Source: Anaerolineaceae bacterium
GTDB taxonomy: Bacteria; Chloroflexota; Anaerolineae; Anaerolineales; Anaerolineaceae
Direction of reading: 5' to 3'
DNA length: 13,323 nucleotides
Assembly: GCA_003446605.1 (NCBI GenBank)
Contig: DMDF01000016.1
Location: 1 to 13,323 of the forward strand
Of the stretch, positions 1 to 6,096 are shown one piece after another. A program made the translations under genes and the position numbers. The notes beneath the pieces were generated by a model. The model did no database searches. It had not been told where the DNA came from and saw only the letters and a list, made by a program, of their open reading frames with translations. The first letter of the stretch is position 1. Every line of letters starts with the position of its first letter.

Positions 1-1
1 C

Positions 2-229
2 GATCTGATCCTGACCGATGATGTTCGCTGCTCTCATGGAGTAACCATTAGCAATCTGGATTTCGAACAGCTTTTCTATCTCAAATCCCGCGGGATCGAG
101 GAAAAGGCTGCCAGAGAACTGATCGTATCGGGTTTTATCGAACAGGTTCTTGACCGTATCCCGTCTGAGGGAATTCGGGATTTGATTAAGAATGAATTTA
201 TATCTAAAATTAACAAAGATGTGCTTTAA
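2..229 (+). CDS. sufD: Fe-S cluster assembly protein SufD, C-terminal part (truncated by window edge)
   Basis: An open frame enters from the left edge and ends with TAA at 227-229, giving the last 75 residues of a SufB/SufD family protein. The visible text includes DVRCSHGVTI followed by EQLFYLKSRGIEEKAARELI, the typical C-terminal signature of the family. The cysteine-histidine pair in RCSHG and the LFYLKSRG segment fit SufD better than SufB, but the missing N-terminus prevents a strict decision. SufD is a non-ATPase part of the SufBCD complex, which builds and transfers Fe-S clusters in the cytoplasm. The downstream sufS and sufU genes on the same strand confirm a suf operon whose earlier genes lie outside the window. 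The segment shows no sign of damage. Confidence 0.85.
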   Translation, partial: DLILTDDVRCSHGVTISNLDFEQLFYLKSRGIEEKAARELIVSGFIEQVLDRIPSEGIRDLIKNEFISKINKDVL

Positions 230-267
230 TACATCAATTGTAAATTTTTTCCTCCAGGAGATTTTCT

Positions 268-534
268 ATGGCAAGTACACCGTTCATGAGACCACCCATC
301 ATTGATTCTACGTATCAGGTAGGGGATCCAGTAGAAGCAAATTGTGATCATGATAAAGGAAAAGAACGTGTAAAAGGTTGGCTAAAGGGAACGGTTGTAC
401 AGGTTGATTCCAAACTGATTGCAGTTCAATTCAAAGAAAACGTTTACCTCACCGACGGTTGGATGGTTCCAGATCATATCCTATGGTACCCGACAGATTC
501 TCCGAATCTTCGCGTAAAAGCGAAGGGTAGTTAG
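268..534 (+). CDS. Unknown 88-aa protein encoded inside the suf operon
   Basis: I do not recognise this protein. It starts at ATG 268, seven bases after a good AGGAG ribosome binding site (256-260), and its TAG stop (532-534) lies 11 bases before the sufS start, so it is translated as part of the suf operon. The protein is small and soluble-looking, with no signal peptide or membrane segment. It has one cysteine (residue 26) in a charged stretch, DHDKGKERVKG. This is followed by alternating hydrophobic and polar residues (GTVVQVDSKLIAVQF, then WMVPDHILWYP), which look like a small beta barrel of the SH3/Tudor kind; that fold is an inference. A single cysteine and no CxxC motif argue against an ordinary Fe-S scaffold. 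Its position suggests an accessory role in cluster assembly, or simply co-regulation. Confidence 0.82.
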   Translation: MASTPFMRPPIIDSTYQVGDPVEANCDHDKGKERVKGWLKGTVVQVDSKLIAVQFKENVYLTDGWMVPDHILWYPTDSPNLRVKAKGS

Positions 535-545
535 GGTTATTCCCG

Positions 546-1781
546 ATGTTTGATGTTTCTACGATCCGTGATGATTTCCCGATCTTCAATCGGAAAATCC
601 ACGGAAATAAACGTCTGGTTTATCTTGACTCGGCTGCATCCAGCCAAAAACCACAACAAGTTTTGGATGCCATGGATCGATTGTACACGCATGATTATGC
701 TAACATTCACAGGGGCATCCATGAACTGGCTGAAGAAGCGACCGCACAGTTTGAGGATGCCCGCAACCGTATTGCTGATTTTATAGGAGTACAGGACTCA
801 ACTGAGATTGTTTTTACGAGAAACACCACGGAATCCATCAACCTGGTGGCGCATGCTTGGGGCAGAAAATATCTCAACCCGGGCGATCATATTCTGCTGA
901 CCGAAATGGAACACCATTCTAATCTGGTGCCCTGGTATATGCTGGCACAGGAAAAAGGGTTAACGATCGATTTCATTCCCATCACAGCGGATGGTCTGTT
1001 GAATATGGATCAATTTAACATCTTGCTTAATAAACAACCCAAACTGGTATCGTTTACCCATGTTTCGAACGTGCTTGGCACAATCAACCCGGTTGCAGAA
1101 ATTACAGCGCTCTCCCATCAAGCTGGGGCAGTGGTGCTGGTGGATGGTGCGCAATCCGTACCGCACCTGCCGGTGGATATCGAGCATCTTGGAGTGGATT
1201 TCTACGCATTTTCAGCGCATAAGATGTGCGGTCCGACCGGCATCGGCATTCTGTATGGTAAGCGAGTTCTGCTGGAAGGTATGAATCCGTTCCTGGGGGG
1301 CGGCGACATGATCAAAAAGGTGACCTTCGAAGATTTCAGCGTCAATGAGATTCCCTATAAGTTTGAAGCTGGCACCTCTGCGATAGCGGAAGCGATTGGA
1401 TTTGGCGCTGCGGTGGATTATCTTAATGCTATTGGGATGCAAGCAATACACGATCATGAAAAAGAAGTGACAAAATATGCTTATGAGCAATTGGCAACCA
1501 TTCCCGGGCTGCAGATGATGGGACCTGCTGCAGACCAGCGTGGGGGGGTTATTTCGTTCGAGCTGGATGATATCCATCCACATGATATTGCGCAGATCCT
1601 GGATGCACAGGGCATTGCTGTGAGAGCTGGGCATCATTGTGCCATGCCTCTTCATCAAAGGTTGAAGGTGCAAGCATCCACCAGAGTCAGTTTTTATCTG
1701 TACAATACCAGCGAAGATGTGGATGATCTGGTAAAGGGGATTTATAAAGTGAAAGAGATCTTTGGGCGAGGTGACGTATGA
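546..1781 (+). CDS. sufS: Cysteine desulfurase SufS (class II, PLP-dependent)
   Basis: This 411-residue enzyme matches the usual SufS length of about 405-415. It removes sulfur from L-cysteine, giving alanine and a protein-bound persulfide that is passed to SufU. The PLP-binding lysine is K226 in AFSAHKMCGPTGIG. The conserved histidine pair of MEHHSN is at residues 123-124, and the persulfide-forming cysteine is C365 in the short class II loop RAGHHCAMPLH. In most SufS proteins known to me a glutamine follows (HHCAQPL); here it is methionine. The N-terminal text (FPIFNRKIHGNKRLVYLDSAASSQKP) is typical, so ATG 546 is well supported, with an AGGG at 533-536 as a modest ribosome binding site. 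Its TGA overlaps the sufU start, indicating translational coupling. Confidence 0.97.
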   Translation: MFDVSTIRDDFPIFNRKIHGNKRLVYLDSAASSQKPQQVLDAMDRLYTHDYANIHRGIHELAEEATAQFEDARNRIADFIGVQDSTEIVFTRNTTESINLVAHAWGRKYLNPGDHILLTEMEHHSNLVPWYMLAQEKGLTIDFIPITADGLLNMDQFNILLNKQPKLVSFTHVSNVLGTINPVAEITALSHQAGAVVLVDGAQSVPHLPVDIEHLGVDFYAFSAHKMCGPTGIGILYGKRVLLEGMNPFLGGGDMIKKVTFEDFSVNEIPYKFEAGTSAIAEAIGFGAAVDYLNAIGMQAIHDHEKEVTKYAYEQLATIPGLQMMGPAADQRGGVISFELDDIHPHDIAQILDAQGIAVRAGHHCAMPLHQRLKVQASTRVSFYLYNTSEDVDDLVKGIYKVKEIFGRGDV

Positions 1782-2164
1782 TGGATGATCTGTATCGGGA
1801 GATGATCCTCGAACATTATAAAAATCCTATCCACAAAGGGGAATTGGAAGAGATCAATCACAGTTTTGAAGATGAGAATCCTCTATGCGGTGATTTTATT
1901 CACATGGATCTGGAAGTGGACGAAAACGGAATTATCACCAATGCTGTTTTTAGCGGTCACGGATGCGCCATTTCGCAAGCCTCTGCGGATATCTTATTAG
2001 AAGATATCATCGGGAAGAAGGTGGAAGAGGTGCAGCACTTTGATTCGCAATATGTCATTGATCTACTGGGCATTGAATTGGGTCCGGTGCGTTTGAAATG
2101 TGCATTGCTGCCTTTGAAAGTGATGAAAGCCGCGTTGTATGGCATAGAAAAAGAAGAAGAATAG
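1778..2164 (+). CDS. sufU: Fe-S cluster scaffold / sulfur acceptor SufU (NifU-IscU fold)
   Basis: This 128-residue protein carries the three metal-binding cysteines of the IscU/SufU fold: C37 in NPLCGDF with D39, C63 in GHGCAISQASADIL, and C108 in VRLKCALLPL. The GCAISxAS and RxKCA texts are the SufU versions of the motifs. The distance from the second to the third cysteine is only 44 residues, whereas Bacillus subtilis SufU (C66 to C128) has an extra segment of about 18 residues, so this protein has IscU-like length. Adjacency to sufS fits sulfur acceptance from C365 of SufS. The start lies in ATGATG at 1778-1783; the ribosome binding site GAGGTG (1768-1773) is four bases from the first ATG and seven from the second, so translation may begin at 1781. 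The stop codon lies inside the terminator palindrome. Confidence 0.94.
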   Translation: MMDDLYREMILEHYKNPIHKGELEEINHSFEDENPLCGDFIHMDLEVDENGIITNAVFSGHGCAISQASADILLEDIIGKKVEEVQHFDSQYVIDLLGIELGPVRLKCALLPLKVMKAALYGIEKEEE

Positions 2165-2196
2165 AAGAAGCCGTTCAATTGAACGGCTTCTTCTAT
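2161..2196. terminator. Perfect 36-bp palindrome, likely bidirectional terminator
   Basis: Positions 2161-2178 and 2179-2196 are exact reverse complements. As RNA this gives a long stem with a tight AAUU loop, of which GAAGAAGCCGTTC is the core arm. On the minus strand the hairpin is followed by a pyrimidine tract with TTCTTCTTCTTTTT; on the plus strand it is followed by TTCTATCTAT, which is less U-rich. It contains the sufU TAG and lies between the convergent suf operon and the PIN cassette, so it can stop transcripts from both sides. A second small dyad, ATCTAT/ATAGAT, follows at 2195-2209. Confidence 0.82.
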
Positions 2197-2385
2197 CTAT
2201 AACATAGATGGCTTGCTGATTATGGTACATTAAAAAATTCATGACCCTCTATAGGTAGAATGCCCTTTTTTTCAAAGGCAATCAATTCAAATTAGACAAA
2301 GATTTGGGGGTGAATAAATATTGAGTTGTTTGATGAAGACAGTTTATCAATGTAGAGAAAATACGAGTGAGTGGGCTGAACTTTA
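2197..2385. other. AT-rich intergenic stretch between convergent operons, no gene seen
   Basis: This stretch of 189 bases lies between the suf terminator and the stop codon of the PIN gene. I see no convincing gene. A run of seven T residues around 2267-2273 is flanked by an imperfect TGCC(C)TTT/AAAGGCA arm pair, which could form a weak hairpin but has no following U tract. A possible 22-codon TTG-started frame after a G-rich run near 2307 is too short and unlike anything recognised. Confidence 0.5.
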
Positions 2386-2835
2386 TTAAATCATAGTATC
2401 GAGAAAATCGTGTGGTGTAAATACTCGTATGAGCGTATCAATTGCTTGAGTTGTGACATCGCCAGCATTTAAATGATGATCTCCACTTATTATACAATCA
2501 GCATGAGAGTTTATAGCAGTCAGTACTACCGGAACATCTTTAGGATCTGCAGGAACCAAATATAAATTGGCAGTTATATCATCTCGGGATGGCGACTCTA
2601 CGGTTTCTAAATATCCTTCTGCCAAGACTCTATAAAATTCTGGAATGCTAGTTTGCTTATCTTTTTCTAAAAGATGCTCAACTACTTCCGAAATTATGTA
2701 AGTACATGTAACAAGGCATACTTTATGCCTAAGAATATAATTTATTATTTTTCGCGAATTCCCACTTTCGAAGGCACAACCAGAAAAAAGAACGTTAGCG
2801 TCCAAAACGACTCTAAGCGGTTCACTTGATGGCAC
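2386..2835 (-). CDS. PIN-domain ribonuclease, candidate toxin (VapC-like fold)
   Basis: The 149-residue protein has the four acidic residues of a PIN nuclease: D12 in VVLDANVLF, E50 in YIISEVVEH, D100 in DPKDVPVVLTA and D119 in CIISGDHHL. PIN domains are metal-dependent RNases, most often toxins in toxin-antitoxin pairs, so RNA cleavage is the likely activity. I chose the GTG start at 2835 because it lies seven bases after a GAAGAG ribosome binding site and just before the first strand; a longer frame from TTG at 2874 adds 13 basic residues and overlaps the upstream gene by 53 bases. With GTG the overlap is 14 bases, typical of coupled toxin genes. The segment is clearly AT-richer than the hyp genes. 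The C-terminus, IRVFTPHDFLD, is also seen in many PIN proteins. Confidence 0.85.
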   Translation of the reverse strand: MPSSEPLRVVLDANVLFSGCAFESGNSRKIINYILRHKVCLVTCTYIISEVVEHLLEKDKQTSIPEFYRVLAEGYLETVESPSRDDITANLYLVPADPKDVPVVLTAINSHADCIISGDHHLNAGDVTTQAIDTLIRVFTPHDFLDTMI

Positions 2836-3040
2836 CGTAAAACTCTTCAAAAACCTTTTGCCTAGTTTTCTCAAAGCCAGAAAGCAATTCTTCTTTGCTT
2901 AAATCTGAAAGTGATGCTGAGAACTGTTCTAAAGCAATTTCTCCTGCTGTTTTGGCTGAATCGAAAGACCAATCAAGTGGCAAGTTACTAAAAGCATTTG
3001 TTGAAGAGTCTTGTAAAGTCCCGATATATAATGCTGTCAT
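2822..3040 (-). CDS. Unknown 72-aa protein, candidate antitoxin for the PIN nuclease
   Basis: I do not recognise the family. ATG 3040 overlaps the stop of the upstream gene (ATGA) and has a strong GGAGG ribosome binding site about seven bases upstream, so expression is well supported. The C-terminal half (SDLSKEELLSGFEKTRQKVFEEFYGAIK, residues 45-72) is strongly helical and charged, while the N-terminal half is polar and uncharged, resembling many small antitoxins that wrap around a PIN toxin. There is no obvious ribbon-helix-helix or AbrB DNA-binding motif. Its position directly before, and overlapping, the PIN gene is the usual antitoxin place. The antitoxin role is inferred from context alone. 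Confidence 0.72.
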   Translation of the reverse strand: MTALYIGTLQDSSTNAFSNLPLDWSFDSAKTAGEIALEQFSASLSDLSKEELLSGFEKTRQKVFEEFYGAIK

Positions 3041-3354
3041 TTCTCTTCCTCCCTTTTGTTTTTAAATTTTTCATAATTATCATTCATTGCTTTAACAAAT
3101 CGCTCCATTATTTCAGGAGTAACTACAATTTTAGCAACTGGGTTCACTCGTACTTCTTTTGGAAATTCGTCTTCATCCAAGCCAAAAAGGATGGGAGGAG
3201 TTAAGTTCCCAAAGAAAAGGTGAAATTCAGCATCATTACTGTGAGAAACATAGAGATTATTTGCATATAATGTAGGCAAATCTTCAACAGAACTCCATAT
3301 TACACGGATTGCTTTTTCTTTTATTTCCGTTTCAGGTTTTTTTTTCTCTGCCAT
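3037..3354 (-). CDS. DUF3467-like protein, first gene of the PIN cassette
   Basis: This 105-residue protein resembles the DUF3467 family: a central EFHLFFGNLTPP strand region followed by RVNPVAKIVVTPEIMERFVKAMNDNYEKFKN, where DUF3467 members have V.P..KI..SPE...R....L..N...YE. The molecular function of the family is not known to me. The chosen start is the ATG at 3354 (MAEKKK), because GAGG lies five bases upstream. The alternative ATG at 3369 would add MIEVN, has no ribosome binding site and abuts a TATAAT box. Lysine-rich ends and no membrane segment suggest a soluble protein. It overlaps the next gene by four bases (ATGA), so all three cassette genes are likely made from one transcript. 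Confidence 0.75.
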   Translation of the reverse strand: MAEKKKPETEIKEKAIRVIWSSVEDLPTLYANNLYVSHSNDAEFHLFFGNLTPPILFGLDEDEFPKEVRVNPVAKIVVTPEIMERFVKAMNDNYEKFKNKREEEK

Positions 3355-3369
3355 ATTTACCTCAATCAT

Positions 3370-3375
3370 ATTATA
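3370..3375 (-). promoter_or_regulatory. Possible -10 box (TATAAT) of the PIN cassette
   Basis: The minus strand reads TATAAT at 3375-3370. Transcription starting about seven bases later would leave a very short leader carrying the GAGG site used by ATG 3354. No good -35 hexamer is visible at 16-18 bases, and a second TATAAT occurs at 3412-3407, so which one is used is uncertain in this AT-rich gap. Confidence 0.4.
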
Positions 3376-3477
3376 CGATAATTGCCAATATTTATATAAG
3401 AACCATATTATAGTTTCAGCATAAAGTTATTCTCGTATTTCATTACTCCAATCTAGTACATCTCCCTCGAATATTTA

Positions 3478-4131
3478 TTATTCATGTAGGGTACTAAATG
3501 AACCTATCATGCGGAAGATGTCGAAACCTTCTGCATATTTACTCTCTGCAATGGCACCATTGCGCAGCAAAGTAGCGCGGGTGACCTCATCCGAGAAGTA
3601 ATATTTATCCTGGTAGGTAGTGTAAGCGCCCAGTGCAGCAACCTTCTTTTCAACGTCCTGCTCATCAATCTTGACCAGAAAATGCGGGAAGAATCCGCTG
3701 CTGCTGCGGATGACGTCAAAACCAAATACACTGATTCCTCGAAAAGCGCGCAGGGTTTCCATGGTGACAGTACTGTGATCTTGATGCAGGTCTGCTTTGG
3801 TGTGGGTAAAGACAATATCGGGATGGTATTTCTTGTTCAGCTCAAACAGAAATTCCAGGATCTCCTGGCGTTCATGTTGAAAGCGACGGGTGGTGAAGTC
3901 TTTCAGGATAACATGATCAGGTTTAACACCCAGTATTTGCATGCTGGCTTGATGTTCCTGCACCAGGTTGGTAAGCAGGGGGTTCTTTTGATTATCAGAG
4001 AGCGTGATGCAAAACACTTCCGCTTTCGGTGTGATATGCGCGATCAATCCGCCGCATCCCAATTCAATATCATCGGGATGCGCCCCCAGGAAGAAGATCT
4101 TCTTGCCATAAAACAACATGTCTTTTGCCAT
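3478..4131 (-). CDS. PIG-L/LmbE family deacetylase (metal-dependent N-deacetylase)
   Basis: The 217-residue protein has the two metal-binding signatures of the family: AHPDDIELGCGG at residues 17-28 (H18, D20, D21) and HTKADLHQDH at 110-119. Members are zinc-dependent hydrolases that remove acetyl groups from N-acetylglucosamine-type sugars or related small molecules; the substrate cannot be read from the sequence. I chose ATG 4131 (MAKDML), which follows the methyltransferase stop by four bases. A GTG at 4158 would add nine residues and overlap the previous gene. Co-transcription with a methyltransferase suggests both act on one small molecule or glycan. There is no signal peptide, so it probably works in the cytoplasm. 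No clear terminator is seen after the stop. Confidence 0.87.
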   Translation of the reverse strand: MAKDMLFYGKKIFFLGAHPDDIELGCGGLIAHITPKAEVFCITLSDNQKNPLLTNLVQEHQASMQILGVKPDHVILKDFTTRRFQHERQEILEFLFELNKKYHPDIVFTHTKADLHQDHSTVTMETLRAFRGISVFGFDVIRSSSGFFPHFLVKIDEQDVEKKVAALGAYTTYQDKYYFSDEVTRATLLRNGAIAESKYAEGFDIFRMIGSFSTLHE

Positions 4132-4135
4132 GGTT

Positions 4136-4936
4136 TTACTTCTTTGCCAGAATTCCACCCACTACCTTGGTCATTACGATCTTTCCTTCATCATGGATGC
4201 GCTTTTGAGCCACTGCTTCGATCTTATTCATAACGGTCTCAAATTCATCTTTGCTTTCGAAGAAGCTGGTCCATAGTTTGCGGTCTTCGCTCAGCGAAGC
4301 CCGTGTGTAGATCAAAAAAGGTTCTGCTTCATCGAAGGTTAAAGGATTTTCAAAAATGATCACATCTGTATGTGAAAAGAGCGATTGGACAGCAGCTAGA
4401 ATTTCTGTGGAATAGCGGGAACTGCCGGGCATAGGTGGGATGATCTTTCCGGTGGCTTCTTTAATGATGTCATAAAAGACCTGTTTATTCGTTGGCATGG
4501 GTCCGGTGGTGAAAAGATAACCGCCGGGTTTCAGAACACGGTGCATTTCTTTGATAGTGAAGGGAATATCTTCGGCATAGTAGATGGCGAAACTGCAGGA
4601 TGCCAGGTCGAAAGTATTATTCTCAAAATCAAAGGGGTTGTTGAAATCTAACTCTGTAAAGGCAATGTTGGTACCGCGTTTTTTATTTTCTTCTTTGGCT
4701 TTGGTGAGCAGTTCTTCAGATACATCTCCACCAACGATGTCAGCTTTCCCGTTGAGGGTGTCAAAATAGGAGAAGCATTGCTTTCCGGCGCCACATCCCA
4801 CATCCAAGATGCGCATTCCTTCCTTCAATGGAACGGTTTCGATCATCCAATCATCGATATTGCGCGTACCATATTTCTCATGAATGTTGATCCTCGCGAG
4901 CAGATCTGATGTGGTTTCTTTATAATCAATTTTCAT
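4136..4936 (-). CDS. Class I SAM-dependent methyltransferase (Methyltransf_11-like)
   Basis: The 266-residue protein shows the Rossmann methyltransferase motifs in order: motif I ILDVGCGAGK (residues 43-52), the acidic end of strand 2 at D71 (VGGDVS), LDFNNPFDFENNTFDLASCSF (97-117) for motifs II/III, and LKPGGYLFTTGP (135-146). The second half, with FENPLTFDEAEPFLIYTRASL, resembles methyltransferases of the UbiE/Methyltransf_11 type that act on small molecules, but the substrate is not evident. ATG 4936 is supported by AAGGTG about seven bases upstream and by the promoter at 4964-4991. It forms a two-gene operon with the PIG-L deacetylase, four bases downstream. Confidence 0.88.
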   Translation of the reverse strand: MKIDYKETTSDLLARINIHEKYGTRNIDDWMIETVPLKEGMRILDVGCGAGKQCFSYFDTLNGKADIVGGDVSEELLTKAKEENKKRGTNIAFTELDFNNPFDFENNTFDLASCSFAIYYAEDIPFTIKEMHRVLKPGGYLFTTGPMPTNKQVFYDIIKEATGKIIPPMPGSSRYSTEILAAVQSLFSHTDVIIFENPLTFDEAEPFLIYTRASLSEDRKLWTSFFESKDEFETVMNKIEAVAQKRIHDEGKIVMTKVVGGILAKK

Positions 4937-4963
4937 GCTTTCACCTTTATGGAGTTTTGAATA

Positions 4964-4991
4964 AGTATAAGTGGTCTTGGTAAGTTGTCAA
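4964..4991 (-). promoter_or_regulatory. Sigma70-type promoter for the methyltransferase/PIG-L operon
   Basis: On the minus strand a perfect TTGACA -35 (4991-4986) and a TATACT -10 (4969-4964) are separated by 16 bases. The -35 begins seven bases after the last base of hypE, so this operon has its own promoter directly behind the hyp operon. No hairpin terminator separates the two units, so hyp read-through into it is also possible. Confidence 0.75.
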
Positions 4992-4997
4992 GCTGGG

Positions 4998-6086
4998 CTA
5001 GCAGATGCGCGGCAGCAGCTCCCCGGATAAGACATCCACGATACGTTTGCCGCCGATCAAGGTCTGCAGTAGCACGCGTGGTGTTTCATTCTCGAAAGCG
5101 ATCACCTTACCAAGCAGGGCAGCGTCCTTTCCCAACGGATGTGCTCGTAAAGCGTTCAATGCCTGCTCTGTTTCTGCTTCGGGTACCACGGCTAGCAGTT
5201 TACCCTCATTGGCGATATAGAGTGGGTCAAAACCGAGCATTTCACAGGCAGCCTGAACTTGTTTCTTAACCGGCAGGGCTTCTTCCTGCAGGAGCATGCT
5301 GACACGGCTCTGCCTGGCGATCTCATTCAAGGTAGTGGCTACTCCTCCGCGGGTGGGGTCGCGCAGGACATGCGTATGCGGTGCTGCTTTCAGCAGTTCT
5401 GCGATCATGCCATTCAAGGGTGCCACATCGGATTGAATGGTAGTTGAGAATCCCAATTCTCCCCGTTCTGCCAGCACGGCGATGCCATGATCGCCCATGG
5501 TGCCCGATATGAGGATCGAATCACCGATCTGCGCGGATTGACCGTTAATAGTGCGCCCTTCCGGGATCCAGCCGATACCGCTGGTGGAAATGAATAGCTG
5601 GTCAACACTCCCTCGTTCTGCCACCTTGGTATCGCCAGCAATGACGGCTACTCCTGCTTCTTCCGCGGTGTATGCCATAGACTCCACTACTTTTTCAAGA
5701 ACTTGAATGGAAAGACCTTCTTCAATGATGAAGGAAGCGGTGAGGAAGAGTGGTATGGCACCTGACATGGCAACATCGTTGACCGTCCCGCTGACTGCTA
5801 GTTTCCCAATATCTCCACCGGGGAAAAAGAGCGGTTTGACGATGTGGGCGTCGGTGGAAACAGATAACCGCCCTTGATGAGCGTCCGTTTGCGGCGGCAG
5901 CAGGGAGGCGAAATCGTTTCCCAACAGCAATTCGGGGTGTTTGAAATGCGTTAAAAAAACGTGCTGGATGAGTTCTTCGGTCATGCGTCCACCGCTGCCG
6001 TGACCCAATACGATACGGTCGTTGTGTCGTAAAGGAAGCGGGCAGGAGGCATTCTCAATGGTTGGCGTGATTTTCTTTTCTTCCAT
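4998..6086 (-). CDS. hypE: Hydrogenase maturation protein HypE (carbamoyl dehydratase)
   Basis: HypE accepts a carbamoyl group from HypF on its C-terminal cysteine and dehydrates it with ATP to a thiocyanate, the source of the cyanide ligands of the NiFe site. The 362-residue protein ends in PRIC, with the essential cysteine as last residue. It also shows the N-terminal GHGSGGRMTEELI (28-40) and the AIR-synthase-like text STDAHIVKPLFFPGGDIGKLAVSGTVND (77-104). The start is ATG 6086, ten bases after the hypD stop. A longer in-frame extension to 6206 would overlap hypD by 110 bases with text unlike HypE (proline- and tryptophan-rich), so it is not used. The last gene of the hyp run, it is followed directly by a new promoter. 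Confidence 0.96.
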   Translation of the reverse strand: MEEKKITPTIENASCPLPLRHNDRIVLGHGSGGRMTEELIQHVFLTHFKHPELLLGNDFASLLPPQTDAHQGRLSVSTDAHIVKPLFFPGGDIGKLAVSGTVNDVAMSGAIPLFLTASFIIEEGLSIQVLEKVVESMAYTAEEAGVAVIAGDTKVAERGSVDQLFISTSGIGWIPEGRTINGQSAQIGDSILISGTMGDHGIAVLAERGELGFSTTIQSDVAPLNGMIAELLKAAPHTHVLRDPTRGGVATTLNEIARQSRVSMLLQEEALPVKKQVQAACEMLGFDPLYIANEGKLLAVVPEAETEQALNALRAHPLGKDAALLGKVIAFENETPRVLLQTLIGGKRIVDVLSGELLPRIC

Positions 6087-6096
6087 GGCTAGCTCA

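Noticed and set aside
1212..1673. A 153-codon minus-strand open frame inside sufS
   Set aside because: It lies wholly antisense to a conserved enzyme, with no ribosome binding site or domain.
2263..2285. Imperfect hairpin around the T run after the suf operon as a terminator
   Set aside because: The arms are mismatched and no U tract follows on either strand; the palindrome at 2161-2196 explains termination better.
2321..2389. A 22-codon TTG-started plus-strand frame after a G-rich run
   Set aside because: Too short, overlaps the PIN stop, and shows no similarity to anything recognised.
2836..2874. A 13-residue upstream extension of the PIN protein from TTG 2874
   Set aside because: GTG 2835 has a well-placed GAAGAG site and gives a normal PIN N-terminus; TTG 2874 would overlap the upstream gene by 53 bases.
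4132..4158. A nine-residue extension of the PIG-L protein from GTG 4158
   Set aside because: It overlaps the methyltransferase, while ATG 4131 lies four bases after its stop and leads straight into the conserved core.
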